From Defluviibacillus sp043739385 (GTDB lineage Bacteria > Pseudomonadota > Gammaproteobacteria > Burkholderiales > Burkholderiaceae_C): a DNA stretch of 64,000 bases. Under the pieces are notes generated by a model. That model ran no database searches, was not told the DNA's origin, and worked only from the letters and a program-made list of their open reading frames with translations. The stretch's first letter is position 1; each line of letters opens with the position of its first letter. The stretch covers positions 18,618-82,617 of the forward strand of contig JAYUED010000180.1 in NCBI GenBank assembly GCA_043739385.1, given 5' to 3'. Made by a program: the position numbers and the translations under genes. Below are positions 26,501-35,734 of this stretch, piece after piece.

Positions 26501-29299
26501 TTAAGAATTTGACGCATCTGAATCGTCCGAAGATTCAGGGGTATCAGGGGTATCGGAAATATCAGGCGTGACGTTCATGTCGGTGCCTGCCGCGTTGTCC
26601 GTGTCTGGAGTTTCCAGCGCATCAGTCGTGTCGTTGGACTCGGCTGCTTCGTTCACGTTCGCATCGTTTTCAACAATGCGTTGTAAACCGCTGAGTTTGG
26701 AGCCTTCGTCCAACCCAATCAGGGTTACGCCTTGGGTGGCACGGCCCATTTCGCGGATTTCGCTTACGCGGGTGCGTACCAGCACACCCTTGTCGGTAAT
26801 CAACATGATTTCGTCGTCGGCTTTGACCAGCGTGGCGGCGACTACTTTGCCGTTGCGCTCAGTCTGCTGGATGGCGATCATGCCTTTGGTGCCGCGACCA
26901 TGGCGGGTGTATTCAAGAATGCTGGTGCGCTTGCCGTAGCCGTTTTCAGTGGCGGTCAAGACGCTGTGGGTAGGGGTTTGGGGCACAGTGGTGTCTACGC
27001 TGCCATCTTCCAGCAGTGTCAACGGCACGATGGATTCAGACACCAGCATGGCTATCACGCCCTGACCTTCATCCAACATCATGCCGCGCACGCCACGGGC
27101 ATTGCGACCCATGGGGCGAACGTCGTTTTCGTCAAAGCGCACGGCCTTGCCGCCATCACTGAACAGCATGACATCGTGCGCACCGTCGGTCAGCGCAGCG
27201 CCGATCAAGAAGTCGCCTTCGTCCAAGTCCACAGCAATAATGCCGGCCTTACGCGGATTAGAAAACTCGTCTAGCGATGTCTTTTTAACGGTACCCATGC
27301 TGGTGGACATGAATACATAGTGGTCGGCTGGGAAGGTGCGGAATTCACCGGTCAGTGCCAGCGCAACGTTGATTTTCTCACCCTCTTGCAGCGGGAACAT
27401 ATTGACGATGGGGCGGCCGCGCGAACCACGTGAGCCAGCTGGAACTTCCCACACCTTGATCCAATACAGGCGGCCCCGATTGCTGAAGCAGAGGATGTAG
27501 TCGTGCGTGTTGGCGATGAAGAGTTGGTCAATCCAGTCGTCTTCTTTGGTTGTGGTGGCCTGCTTGCCGCGTCCACCGCGTTTTTGAGCGCGGTATTCGG
27601 AGAGTGGTTGGCTTTTGATGTAACCGGTATGCGACAACGTGACGACCATGTCCGTGGGCGTTATCAAGTCTTCGGTTGAGAGGTCAAACGCACTGTGTTC
27701 CACCAAGCTGCGGCGAGCGCCCAATTTGGTTTGACCGAATTCGGTTTTGATGTGCGTCAACTCTTCGCTGATGATGGTGGAAACACGCTCGGGGCGGGAC
27801 AAAATATCCAGTAAATCATCAATCTGCGCCATCACCTCCTTGTATTCAGCAACGATCTTGTCTTGCTCCAGGCCAGTCAAGCGCTGCAGACGCATTTGCA
27901 AAATTTCCTGCGCTTGAGTCTCAGACAGGCGGTACAGGCCATCATTACCCATACCGAATTCTTTTTCTAGTCCATCAGGACGGTATGCGTCAGCGTTGAT
28001 GATGCCGCCATCTGTGTGGCTGCGGGTGAGCATTTCGCGCACAAGCTTGCTGTCCCACGGGATGGTCATCAATTCGGCTTTGGCCACCGGCGGCGTAGGG
28101 GCGTTGCGGATGATGCGAATAAAGTCATCAATATTGGCAAGCGCGACCGCTAAGCCTTCCAGCACATGGCCGCGTTCGCGCGCTTTGCGAAGCGTGAACA
28201 CGGTACGGCGAGTGACGACTTCACGGCGGTGCTCTAAGAACACCGAGATTAGATCCTTCAAATTACATAATTTTGGTTGACCGTCGATCAACGCCACCAT
28301 GTTCATGCCGAAGGTGTCTTGCAGCTGGGTCTGTTTGTACAGGTTGTTCAGCACTACTTCGGGCACTTCACCGCGTTTAAGCTCAATTACCAAGCGCATC
28401 CCGGATTTGTCCGATTCGTCCTGGATGTGGCTAATGCCTTCAATCTTCTTTTCATGTACCAGTTCAGCCATGCGCTCTTGCAAGGTCTTTTTGTTGACCT
28501 GGTAAGGCAGCTCGTCCACGATGATGGCTTGGCGCTGGCCTCTGTCGATGTCTTCGAAATGGACCCGTGCACGCATCACTACTTTGCCGCGGCCAGTGCG
28601 ATAGCCGTCCCGCACGCCGTTTATGCCGTAAATGATGCCGGCGGTGGGGAAGTCTGGCGCTGGGATGATCTCCATCAGATCGTCAATGCTGGCCTCAGGG
28701 TGACTCAACAGGTGCAGACAGGCGTCTACAACTTCATTCAAATTGTGTGGCGGGATGTTGGTGGCCATGCCTACCGCGATGCCGCCGGAGCCGTTAATTA
28801 GCAGGTTGGGGACTTTGCTAGGCAACACGAGAGGTTCTTTCTCGGAGCCATCGTAGTTAGGGCCGAAGTTGACTGTTTCTTTGTCAATATCGGCCAGCAT
28901 TTCATGGGCGATCTTGGTCAGGCGGATTTCTGTGTACCGCATGGCCGCAGCGTTGTCGCCGTCAACCGAACCGAAGTTGCCTTGACCGTCCACCAGCATG
29001 TGGCGCATGGAGAAGTCTTGCGCCATTCGCACGATGGTGTCGTACACCGACTGGTCACCGTGTGGGTGGTACTTACCAATCACGTCACCGACAATACGGG
29101 CTGACTTCTTGTACGGGCGATTCCAGTCGTTGTTCAGCTCGTGCATCGCAAACAAGGCGCGGCGGTGAACTGGCTTGAGACCATCACGGGCGTCAGGCAG
29201 CGCACGGCCCACAATCACGCTCATGGCGTAGTCGAGGTAACTGCGGCGCATTTCCTCCTCTAAGCTGATGGGCAGGGTTTCTTTGGCGAACTGGGTCAT
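26501..29299 (-). CDS. gyrA: DNA gyrase subunit A
   Basis: A 932-residue GyrA. The catalytic Tyr122 lies in AAAMRYTE, and the C-terminal domain has the GyrA box QKRGGRGKQ that wraps DNA for negative supercoiling. In the quinolone region the sequence is HPHGDQSVYD: the residue equivalent to E. coli Ser83 is Gln (codon CAG at 29051-29053), position 84 is Ser, and Asp87 is kept. The last ~55 residues form an acidic, repetitive tail (TPDISDTPDTPESSDD), encoded partly by 9-base repeats at 26535-26570. GyrB is not in the window. Confidence 0.96.
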   Translation of the reverse strand: MTQFAKETLPISLEEEMRRSYLDYAMSVIVGRALPDARDGLKPVHRRALFAMHELNNDWNRPYKKSARIVGDVIGKYHPHGDQSVYDTIVRMAQDFSMRHMLVDGQGNFGSVDGDNAAAMRYTEIRLTKIAHEMLADIDKETVNFGPNYDGSEKEPLVLPSKVPNLLINGSGGIAVGMATNIPPHNLNEVVDACLHLLSHPEASIDDLMEIIPAPDFPTAGIIYGINGVRDGYRTGRGKVVMRARVHFEDIDRGQRQAIIVDELPYQVNKKTLQERMAELVHEKKIEGISHIQDESDKSGMRLVIELKRGEVPEVVLNNLYKQTQLQDTFGMNMVALIDGQPKLCNLKDLISVFLEHRREVVTRRTVFTLRKARERGHVLEGLAVALANIDDFIRIIRNAPTPPVAKAELMTIPWDSKLVREMLTRSHTDGGIINADAYRPDGLEKEFGMGNDGLYRLSETQAQEILQMRLQRLTGLEQDKIVAEYKEVMAQIDDLLDILSRPERVSTIISEELTHIKTEFGQTKLGARRSLVEHSAFDLSTEDLITPTDMVVTLSHTGYIKSQPLSEYRAQKRGGRGKQATTTKEDDWIDQLFIANTHDYILCFSNRGRLYWIKVWEVPAGSRGSRGRPIVNMFPLQEGEKINVALALTGEFRTFPADHYVFMSTSMGTVKKTSLDEFSNPRKAGIIAVDLDEGDFLIGAALTDGAHDVMLFSDGGKAVRFDENDVRPMGRNARGVRGMMLDEGQGVIAMLVSESIVPLTLLEDGSVDTTVPQTPTHSVLTATENGYGKRTSILEYTRHGRGTKGMIAIQQTERNGKVVAATLVKADDEIMLITDKGVLVRTRVSEIREMGRATQGVTLIGLDEGSKLSGLQRIVENDANVNEAAESNDTTDALETPDTDNAAGTDMNVTPDISDTPDTPESSDDSDASNS
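26535..26570. repeat. Degenerate 9-bp tandem repeat in the gyrA 3' end
   Basis: Read on the + strand: TCAGGGGTA, TCAGGGGTA, TCGGAAATA, TCAGGCGTG. The unit is three codons, so it lengthens the acidic Asp/Thr/Pro tail of GyrA without changing frame. Confidence 0.6.
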
Positions 29300-29569
29300 G
29301 GAGGGGGCGCCAACACGAAGTTAGGCGAAGTTGGACAGACTAAAGCCATAGATTTTACGGGCAAGTCATTGTCGCGTACTTGCAACAAATTGTGGGTTAT
29401 TCCCCGATAATCACCCCAAATCCTGTTCTGCGCCGCCTTGCACGGCGCAGTTTGCTATGGAATAAGGGGCGCCGTGTGGCACAATCGGATTACGCGGTTC
29501 AGGTGATGGTCGCTTGAAACGTTTCAATCTCGCAGCGTGTCTGCGGCTCTTTTTCTCTCGAGGAGAACC
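29300..29569. promoter_or_regulatory. Intergenic region between divergent gyrA and ompA-like gene
   Basis: This 270-base gap must hold both promoters. A hairpin with 7-base arms, TGCGCCG (29429-29435) and CGGCGCA (29443-29449), lies in the likely ompA leader or just before its promoter. No convincing -35/-10 pair is visible by eye. Confidence 0.4.
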
Positions 29570-30232
29570 ATGAAAAAACTGAATAAAGTGGCAATGCTGT
29601 TTGCCTCCGCAGCGCTCGTAGCTTCTGCTGGCGCACAAACCGTTGATAACTGGCGTGCCGCTGATGGCACCGTGTGGAAAAACGGAACCAATGAATTCTG
29701 CTGGCGTGATTCCAACTGGACACCTGCTACTGCTGCTGCAACTTGCGACGGTGCGATTGCACCTAAGGCAGCAATGGCTCCAGCGCCAATGGCTGCCCCA
29801 GCTGCACCTGCTGCTGCACCGAAGGCTGCGGCTCCCGCTCCTGCAGCGGTTGTGGCACCTGCTGCCGTTGCTGCAACCAAGGTTACTTACGCTGCTGATG
29901 CATTCTTTGACTTCAACAAGTCTGTTCTCAAGCCTGAAGGCAAAGCCAAGTTGGACGACCTGACTGATAAAGTTAAGGGCATCAATCTTGAAGTCATTAT
30001 CGCTGTGGGTCATACCGACTCCATCGGTAGCGATGCTTACAACCAAAAGCTGTCTGTGCGACGTGCTGAAGCTGTAAAAGCGTATTTGGTGTCCAAGGGC
30101 ATCGAAAAGAATCGCGTTTACACCGAAGGCAAGGGCGAGAAGCAACCAATCGCTGACAACAAGACCAAAGAAGGTCAAGCTAAAAACCGCCGCGTTGAAA
30201 TCGAAGTGGTTGGTACGCGCGCCACCAAGTAA
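29570..30232 (+). CDS. ompA: OmpA-family outer membrane / peptidoglycan-binding protein
   Basis: A 220-residue exported protein with ribosome site AGGAGA at 29561 and signal peptide MKKLNKVAMLFASAALVASAG. A short N-terminal region with WRAADGTVWKNGTNEFCW and two cysteines is followed by an Ala/Pro-rich linker (residues ~65-105). The C-terminal OmpA-like domain (~110-220) starts at YAADAFFDFNKSVLKPEGK and has the peptidoglycan-binding helix region NQKLSVRRAEAVKAYLV and NRRVEIEV. There is no room for a beta-barrel, so it likely ties the outer membrane to the cell wall. A strong terminator follows. Confidence 0.9.
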   Translation: MKKLNKVAMLFASAALVASAGAQTVDNWRAADGTVWKNGTNEFCWRDSNWTPATAAATCDGAIAPKAAMAPAPMAAPAAPAAAPKAAAPAPAAVVAPAAVAATKVTYAADAFFDFNKSVLKPEGKAKLDDLTDKVKGINLEVIIAVGHTDSIGSDAYNQKLSVRRAEAVKAYLVSKGIEKNRVYTEGKGEKQPIADNKTKEGQAKNRRVEIEVVGTRATK

Positions 30233-30283
30233 TACATTCATGCTTGAGGGGACCTACGGGTCGCCTACTGCATAAGTATTGAA

Positions 30284-30318
30284 AAGGCCCGGTGAACGCA
30301 AGTTCACCGGGCCTTTTT
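30284..30318 (+). terminator. Strong rho-independent terminator after ompA-like gene
   Basis: Perfect 14-bp stem, AAGGCCCGGTGAAC (30284-30297) with its complement (30302-30315), closed by a GCAA tetraloop of the GNRA type and followed by a T-run. Confidence 0.9.
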
Positions 30319-30320
30319 AG

Positions 30321-30356
30321 TTTCAGTTCTTTCAGTTCTTTTAATCCTTTCAGTCC
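30321..30356. repeat. 9-bp tandem repeat between ompA and hydrolase gene
   Basis: TTTCAGTTC, TTTCAGTTC, TTTTAATCC, TTTCAGTCC: two perfect and two degenerate 9-base units directly after the ompA terminator and just upstream of the hydrolase ribosome site. Confidence 0.6.
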
Positions 30357-30383
30357 TCTTATCACTTCTTCAAAGGAGTTCTT

Positions 30384-31217
30384 ATGCAGCATGATGCTGA
30401 ATGGCTAGAGCGCATGTATAACAACCGGGCGCGTGTACCTGACTTTGCCGATTATTTTTCTCGGTGGGCACGGGCCTCGAGCACTGCCCGGCAAAGTGGC
30501 CTGTGTACCTTGGATCTACCGTATGGTGATGGTCTCAACGAAACACTGGATGTGTTTCCCGCCGCTGGCGGTGTAGGAGATGGCCATCCCGTACTGCTGT
30601 TCATTCACGGGGGCTATTGGCGTTCGTTGGACAAAGCCGATCACTCATTCATCGCCCCTGTATTCAACGCTGCTGGTGCGTGCGTCGTGGTGCCCAATTA
30701 CGCGCTGTGCCCTGCAGTTACGGTGCCTGAAATCACCCTGCAAATGGTGCGCGCGCTTGCCTGGGTGCAGCAGCATATTGACCGCTTTGGTGGCGACCCG
30801 ACACGTATAACCGTAGTTGGACATTCAGCTGGTGGTCACTTGGCAACCATGCTGATGACCGACGTTTCTGCTGTTCGGTTCAAAAACACCCTGTCGATCT
30901 CTGGTCTATATGCGTTAGAAACGTTGCGCCAAACGCCATCAATTCAGGTCGCTTTGCAACTCACGCCTGAACATGTTGCATCCAACAGTCCTGCTGCACT
31001 CCCTGCACCGTCTCAAGGCGAGTTGTTGACGGTCGTGGGTGGGGAGGAGAGTGAAGAATTCATTCGCCACAATGTATTGATGCAAGCAGCCTGGGGCGCC
31101 GAGCGGGTTACCTTGTGCGAAACCCTGCCCGGTTTGAACCACTTTAGTATCGTAGATGCCTTGGCACAGCCAACACACCGCTTGCACCAGCTGGCGCTGG
31201 GCTTGTTAGGTTTGTAG
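30384..31217 (+). CDS. Alpha/beta hydrolase, esterase / kynurenine-formamidase-like
   Basis: 277 residues. The oxyanion-hole motif HGGYWR and the nucleophile elbow GHSAGG (Ser) are clear, with acidic and His candidates in the last third (LNHFSIVDA). The HGGYW form is typical of the type II arylformamidase/BD-FAE group of small hydrolases. No tryptophan catabolic genes are near, so the substrate is unknown. A good ribosome site (AAAGGAG) precedes ATG 30384. It converges on guaC. Confidence 0.75.
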   Translation: MQHDAEWLERMYNNRARVPDFADYFSRWARASSTARQSGLCTLDLPYGDGLNETLDVFPAAGGVGDGHPVLLFIHGGYWRSLDKADHSFIAPVFNAAGACVVVPNYALCPAVTVPEITLQMVRALAWVQQHIDRFGGDPTRITVVGHSAGGHLATMLMTDVSAVRFKNTLSISGLYALETLRQTPSIQVALQLTPEHVASNSPAALPAPSQGELLTVVGGEESEEFIRHNVLMQAAWGAERVTLCETLPGLNHFSIVDALAQPTHRLHQLALGLLGL

Positions 31218-31259
31218 CTCGATCTCAGTACCCGAACTCGTAAGCCCACTCAAATCTGC

Positions 31260-32237
31260 TCACATCAGCAAATGCTCGCCTGCGTTGTCGCCGCCCAGCG
31301 TCACGTAGTTCACCCGACGGATGTCCATCAGCTTTGTGCCCCCGGCATACGAGATGGAGCTTTGGACGTCCTGTTCCATCTCAATTAGCGTGTTCGCCAG
31401 ATGGCCTTTGATAGGTTCTAGGATGCGCTTGCCTTCCACATGCTTGTACTCGCCTTTGTTGAAGTCGCTGGCTGAGCCGTAGTATTCCTTAAACAGTGTG
31501 CCATCCACCTCCACCGTTTTGCCAGGTGATTCTTCATGTCCCGCGAACAGCGAGCCAATCATCACCATCGATGCGCCAAAACGTACGCTCTTGGCGATGT
31601 CGCCATGATCGCGGATGCCACCATCGGCAATGATGGGCTTGGTTGCTACGCGGGCGCACCACTTCAGCGCACTGAGCTGCCAGCCACCCGTGCCAAAGCC
31701 GGTTTTGAGTTTGGTGATGCACACCTTGCCGGGGCCGATCCCAACCTTAGTCGCATCAGCACCCCAGTTTTCTAAATCAATCACCGCTTCAGGCGTGCCT
31801 ACATTCCCTGCGATCACGAAGGCTGCAGGCAGCTTCTTCTTCAGGCAAGCGATCATGTGCTGCACGCTGTCCGCATGGCCGTGGGCAATGTCAATAGTGA
31901 TGTACTCGGGGCAAAGGCCTTCTGCCACAAACTTGTCTACCGTGGCGTAATCCGGTGCTTTCACGCCTAAGGAAATTGACGAGAACAAACCTTTTGCCGT
32001 CATGTCTTTAACGAACTGGACGTTGTCCAGATCAAAACGGTGCATTACGTAAAAGTAGCCGTTCTGCGCCAGCCATGTGCAAATGGTCTCATCAACCACT
32101 GTTTTCATATTGGCCGGTACCACCGGCAAGCGAAACTTGCGTCCACCAAGCTCAACGCTGGCGTCGCATTCGGAACGGCTCTCTACCCGGCATTTGCGGG
32201 GTAGCAAGAGGATGTTGTCGTAGTCAAAAATTTCCAT
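31260..32237 (-). CDS. guaC: GMP reductase
   Basis: Converts GMP to IMP with NADPH in purine salvage. At 325 residues it has the length of the short GuaC type found in many bacteria. The IMPDH/GMPR barrel shows MHRFD, the catalytic cysteine loop GIGPGKVCITKLKTGFGTGG, and ADGGIRDHGDIAKSVRFGAS; there are no CBS domains, which separates it from IMP dehydrogenase. GGAG precedes the ATG with 8 bases spacing. It stands alone; no purine riboswitch is recognisable upstream. Confidence 0.93.
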   Translation of the reverse strand: MEIFDYDNILLLPRKCRVESRSECDASVELGGRKFRLPVVPANMKTVVDETICTWLAQNGYFYVMHRFDLDNVQFVKDMTAKGLFSSISLGVKAPDYATVDKFVAEGLCPEYITIDIAHGHADSVQHMIACLKKKLPAAFVIAGNVGTPEAVIDLENWGADATKVGIGPGKVCITKLKTGFGTGGWQLSALKWCARVATKPIIADGGIRDHGDIAKSVRFGASMVMIGSLFAGHEESPGKTVEVDGTLFKEYYGSASDFNKGEYKHVEGKRILEPIKGHLANTLIEMEQDVQSSISYAGGTKLMDIRRVNYVTLGGDNAGEHLLM

Positions 32238-32335
32238 GAATCCAGGCTCCAGAAGTTACTGGGGGTTCGGTTGAACGTCCCAGAGTGAGCGCTTGGATTG
32301 AGCCGGTTATTTCACCCTTTAGCAAATAAGCAGGC

Positions 32336-32369
32336 AAAAAAAACCGGGCCAAAAATGCTTGGGCCCGGT
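32336..32369 (-). terminator. Rho-independent terminator for the exported hypothetical gene
   Basis: On the minus strand ACCGGGCC and GGCCCGGT form an 8-bp stem around a ~11-base loop, followed by a run of seven or more T. It lies 9 bases past the stop of the gene at 32378-33136 and shields guaC. Confidence 0.85.
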
Positions 32370-32377
32370 GCTTGATT

Positions 32378-33136
32378 CTAGTGGGGTTTGGCTGCCGTGG
32401 TGCAGATGGATTGGGCGATAGTCGCTATATGACCTTGGCTATTCTCTACCCACCCCACCACCCGTAAACGCTCAGGCTGAGCCCCTGCAGGTACGCTCAT
32501 CGAGCGTGACTCTAGGAACTTTAGCGGCGCTTTTTTTGATAGCTTCTCACGCTCATCCAATGGGCGTAAAAATGGGAGTACAAGCAGATTTCTAACTAAA
32601 TTTCGTTCCACAGGCGTGCTATTTTCCCCTGCGGGAACGGTTTCGACCAACGCAAGCCATGCTGTCCAAGGACCTGTGCTCGCCATAGGCTGCCATGCAA
32701 TTGACGTTCCCACGTAGCCGCCTACGGCTGGCCCAATGGCGACGCGTAGCGTGCCATTCTTTAGGAGGCTTCGTGAGTCATGTTGCAAGGTCATGTCGTT
32801 ATCAAGTACCGGGCTGCCCAACGCTTCCAGTCTGACCAATGCATCCTGCGTGACTACGGCTGACAGCGGTGCGTCATCGCCTTGCGCGCTCGCTACCAAC
32901 CAGTCCAGCGCTACGCTGTGGGGGCTGGTGGAGCTCGCAGGATGCTCATTCCAGCAGGTTTCGCAGTCGGCACTGATGAAGCGCTCTTGCAGAACGCGCG
33001 GTGCGGGCACACCATCACTGCTGCACGCGCTTTGGGCAAAGGCTATTGGCCCGCCTAAAGCTAGGGTAATGCATGTCAGGTTTGCCAGTGATGCTATGAG
33101 TTTTGATGTTGATTTTGATGCTAAAAGAGAAACCAT
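32378..33136 (-). CDS. Exported hypothetical protein
   Basis: About 252 residues, family not recognised. From ATG 33136 (AAAGG just upstream) there is a signal peptide ending at IAFAQ. The mature protein has four cysteines in the N-terminal part, including SACSS and DCETC, and otherwise an even mix with no repeat or membrane span. It starts only 23 bases from the divergent uvrD start, so promoters must overlap the coding ends. Confidence 0.6.
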   Translation of the reverse strand: MVSLLASKSTSKLIASLANLTCITLALGGPIAFAQSACSSDGVPAPRVLQERFISADCETCWNEHPASSTSPHSVALDWLVASAQGDDAPLSAVVTQDALVRLEALGSPVLDNDMTLQHDSRSLLKNGTLRVAIGPAVGGYVGTSIAWQPMASTGPWTAWLALVETVPAGENSTPVERNLVRNLLVLPFLRPLDEREKLSKKAPLKFLESRSMSVPAGAQPERLRVVGWVENSQGHIATIAQSICTTAAKPH

Positions 33137-33159
33137 CGCAGCCTTTCTACAATCTGTGG

Positions 33160-35691
33160 ATGTTCGCACAATCGCTATTTACTGAATCCGCTTCTGAATC
33201 AGTCGCCCCCAAGGTTCCACTCTTACACAATCTCAATCCTGAGCAGCTCGCCGCCGTCACGTTACCCAGCGTACCGGCTTTGATTTTGGCGGGTGCCGGC
33301 TCTGGAAAAACCCGTGTGCTGACCACCCGCATCGCCTGGTTACTGCAAACGGGGCAAGTCTCTCCCGGTAGTCTGCTGGCTGTCACCTTCACCAACAAGG
33401 CCGCCAAAGAGATGCTGCTGCGCTTGGGCACGATGCTACCGGTGAACGTGCGTGGCATGTGGATTGGCACCTTTCATGGCCTGTGCAATCGGTTTTTGCG
33501 CTCCCATTTCAAAATGGCTAATTTGCCGCAGAGCTTCCAGATTCTGGATACCCAAGACCAGCTCTCGGCCATCAAACGCCTGTGCAAGCAGTTCAACGTG
33601 GACGAGGAGCGCTACCCGCCCAAGCAATTGCAGTATTTCATTGGTGGTTGCAAGGAGGACGGCTTACGTGCCAAAGACGTCGTGAACAGCCATCGCACAC
33701 CAGATGAAGCGTTGAAGAAAAAAATCGAGCTGTACCAACTCTACGAAGATCAGTGTCAGCGTGAAGGTGTGGTTGATTTTGGTGAACTGATGCTTCGCTC
33801 CTATGAGCTGTTGCGCGACAACGCCCCGGTGCGTGCGCATTACCAACGCCGCTTTCGCCATATTTTGATTGACGAGTTTCAAGATACCAACAAGCTTCAA
33901 TACGCCTGGATCAAGATGTTTGCGGGTGAGACCCGCTTTGATACCGGGGTAGGCGGTGGCTTGCCTGGCAATGGCAGTTTTGAGCCGTCCGACAACAGTG
34001 TGTTCGCTGTGGGTGATGACGATCAAAGCATTTACGCCTTTCGCGGTGCCCGCGTGGGCAACATGGCGGACTTTGTGCGTGAGTTCAACGTGCAGCACCA
34101 GATCAAGCTGGAAGAAAACTACCGCAGTTACAGCAATATTCTTGATTCCGCCAACGAGCTCATTAGCCACAACACCCGTCGCTTGGGTAAAAACTTGCGG
34201 ACATCGCAGGGGCCTGGCGAGCCGGTGCGGGTGCTTGAATATCCGTCGGACTTGGACGAGGCACGCGGCATGGTGGAAGAAATGAGGCAACTCATTAAAA
34301 ACGAGAGCATCCCGCGCAAGGAAATCGCCGTGCTTTACCGCTCCAACGCCCAAAGCCGGGTGATCGAGACAGCGCTGTTCAATGCCGGGTTGCCGTACAA
34401 GGTTTACGGTGGGCTGCGCTTTTTTGAGCGAGCCGAAGTCAAGCACGCGCTGGCCTACTTGCGCTTGCTGGAAAGCCCGAACGACGACACCAGCTTTCTG
34501 CGCGTGGTGAACTTCCCGCCGCGTGGCATAGGTGCACGGTCACTGGAGCAGCTGCAAGACGCTGCGCGTGATTTGGGTTGTTCGCTGCACGACGCGGTGA
34601 GCGGAGTGGGCGGTAAAGTAGGCAGCAAATTCGGTGCCTTTGTCGCTGGGCTAGACGTGGTGCGTGAGAAGTCCAAGGGACTCAGCTTGCGTGAAATCAT
34701 CGAGCTGATCCTGGAGCACAGCGGGCTACTTGCGCATTACAAGGCTGACCGCGAAGGCGAAGACCGGGTTGAAAATCTGGAAGAGCTGGTTAATGCGGCA
34801 GAAAGTTTTGTAACGCAGCAAGGTTTTGGCCGCGATGCGGTGGCACTGCCGGTGGACGAGTGGGGGCCTGGGCTTGTGCGTAGCGCTCTCGGTGCTGCTA
34901 ATTCAGTTGCAGGTGCACCCAAGGATACGTTTTCCCCTGTGCCGCAGGCCCAAGGCAGTAATTTATTGACAGATGAAGATGATGCTGTGGATGTCGCTGA
35001 CACCGGCGAAACCCTGTCGCCCCTCATCGCCTTCCTGAACCACGCCTCGCTCGAAGCGGGTGACAACCAGGCCAAAGCCGGTGAGGATGCCATTCAGCTT
35101 ATGACGGTTCATTCATCAAAGGGCTTGGAGTTTGATTGCGTTTTCATTACCGGGCTAGAAGAAGGCCTGTTTCCGCATGAAAACTCTGCAAACGACCGCG
35201 ATGGCTTGGAGGAAGAGCGCCGTCTGATGTACGTCGCCATCACCCGTGCCCGCGCCCGGCTTTATCTCAGCTTCTCTCAAACTCGAATGCTGCACGGACA
35301 GACTCGCTTCAACCTGCGCAGCCGCTTTTTTGACGAGCTGCCTGAGGCGGCACTAAAGTGGATCACACCAAAGCGTCAGGGGTTTGGGCAAGGTTTCAAT
35401 TCAGGATTCGCTACGAACTCTATAGCTGGTAATGCATATGGAGAGAGGACAAGCAGCAGTTTTGCCTTGAACTCGGTATTTTCAGCTGCTGTACCTGTGC
35501 AAAAGCAGTCTGCCGCCACCGGCCCGAACGCTTGGGTGCGCGCAGGCTCGCAGGTGTTTCACAACAAGTTTGGTGAAGGCAGCGTGATTTCATTAGAGGG
35601 CACTGGTGACGATGCCCGCGCTCAAGTGAAGTTTGGTCGCCATGGCATCAAGTGGCTGGCACTGGGGATTGCGAAATTGACGCCGGTGTGA
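33160..35691 (+). CDS. uvrD: ATP-dependent DNA helicase UvrD/PcrA (DNA helicase II)
   Basis: An SF1A 3'-5' helicase of ~843 residues for nucleotide excision and mismatch repair. Motifs are complete: Q motif LNPEQLAAV, motif I AGAGSGKTRVL, Ia TFTNKAAKEM, II IDEFQDTN, III VGDDDQSIYAFRGA, IV ENYRSYSNIL, V TVHSSKGLEFD and VI YVAITRARARLYL. A ~25-residue Gly-rich insert sits between motifs II and III, and ~100 residues of variable C-terminal tail end in a Tudor-like FGEGSVISLEG segment. ATG 33160 is the best start; the frame is open further upstream but overlaps the divergent gene. mutL, its mismatch-repair partner, is also in the window. Confidence 0.93.
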   Translation: MFAQSLFTESASESVAPKVPLLHNLNPEQLAAVTLPSVPALILAGAGSGKTRVLTTRIAWLLQTGQVSPGSLLAVTFTNKAAKEMLLRLGTMLPVNVRGMWIGTFHGLCNRFLRSHFKMANLPQSFQILDTQDQLSAIKRLCKQFNVDEERYPPKQLQYFIGGCKEDGLRAKDVVNSHRTPDEALKKKIELYQLYEDQCQREGVVDFGELMLRSYELLRDNAPVRAHYQRRFRHILIDEFQDTNKLQYAWIKMFAGETRFDTGVGGGLPGNGSFEPSDNSVFAVGDDDQSIYAFRGARVGNMADFVREFNVQHQIKLEENYRSYSNILDSANELISHNTRRLGKNLRTSQGPGEPVRVLEYPSDLDEARGMVEEMRQLIKNESIPRKEIAVLYRSNAQSRVIETALFNAGLPYKVYGGLRFFERAEVKHALAYLRLLESPNDDTSFLRVVNFPPRGIGARSLEQLQDAARDLGCSLHDAVSGVGGKVGSKFGAFVAGLDVVREKSKGLSLREIIELILEHSGLLAHYKADREGEDRVENLEELVNAAESFVTQQGFGRDAVALPVDEWGPGLVRSALGAANSVAGAPKDTFSPVPQAQGSNLLTDEDDAVDVADTGETLSPLIAFLNHASLEAGDNQAKAGEDAIQLMTVHSSKGLEFDCVFITGLEEGLFPHENSANDRDGLEEERRLMYVAITRARARLYLSFSQTRMLHGQTRFNLRSRFFDELPEAALKWITPKRQGFGQGFNSGFATNSIAGNAYGERTSSSFALNSVFSAAVPVQKQSAATGPNAWVRAGSQVFHNKFGEGSVISLEGTGDDARAQVKFGRHGIKWLALGIAKLTPV

Positions 35692-35734
35692 CTGACCATC
35701 ACAATCCAGTTTATTTGTCCCATCGAGGCTGCCC

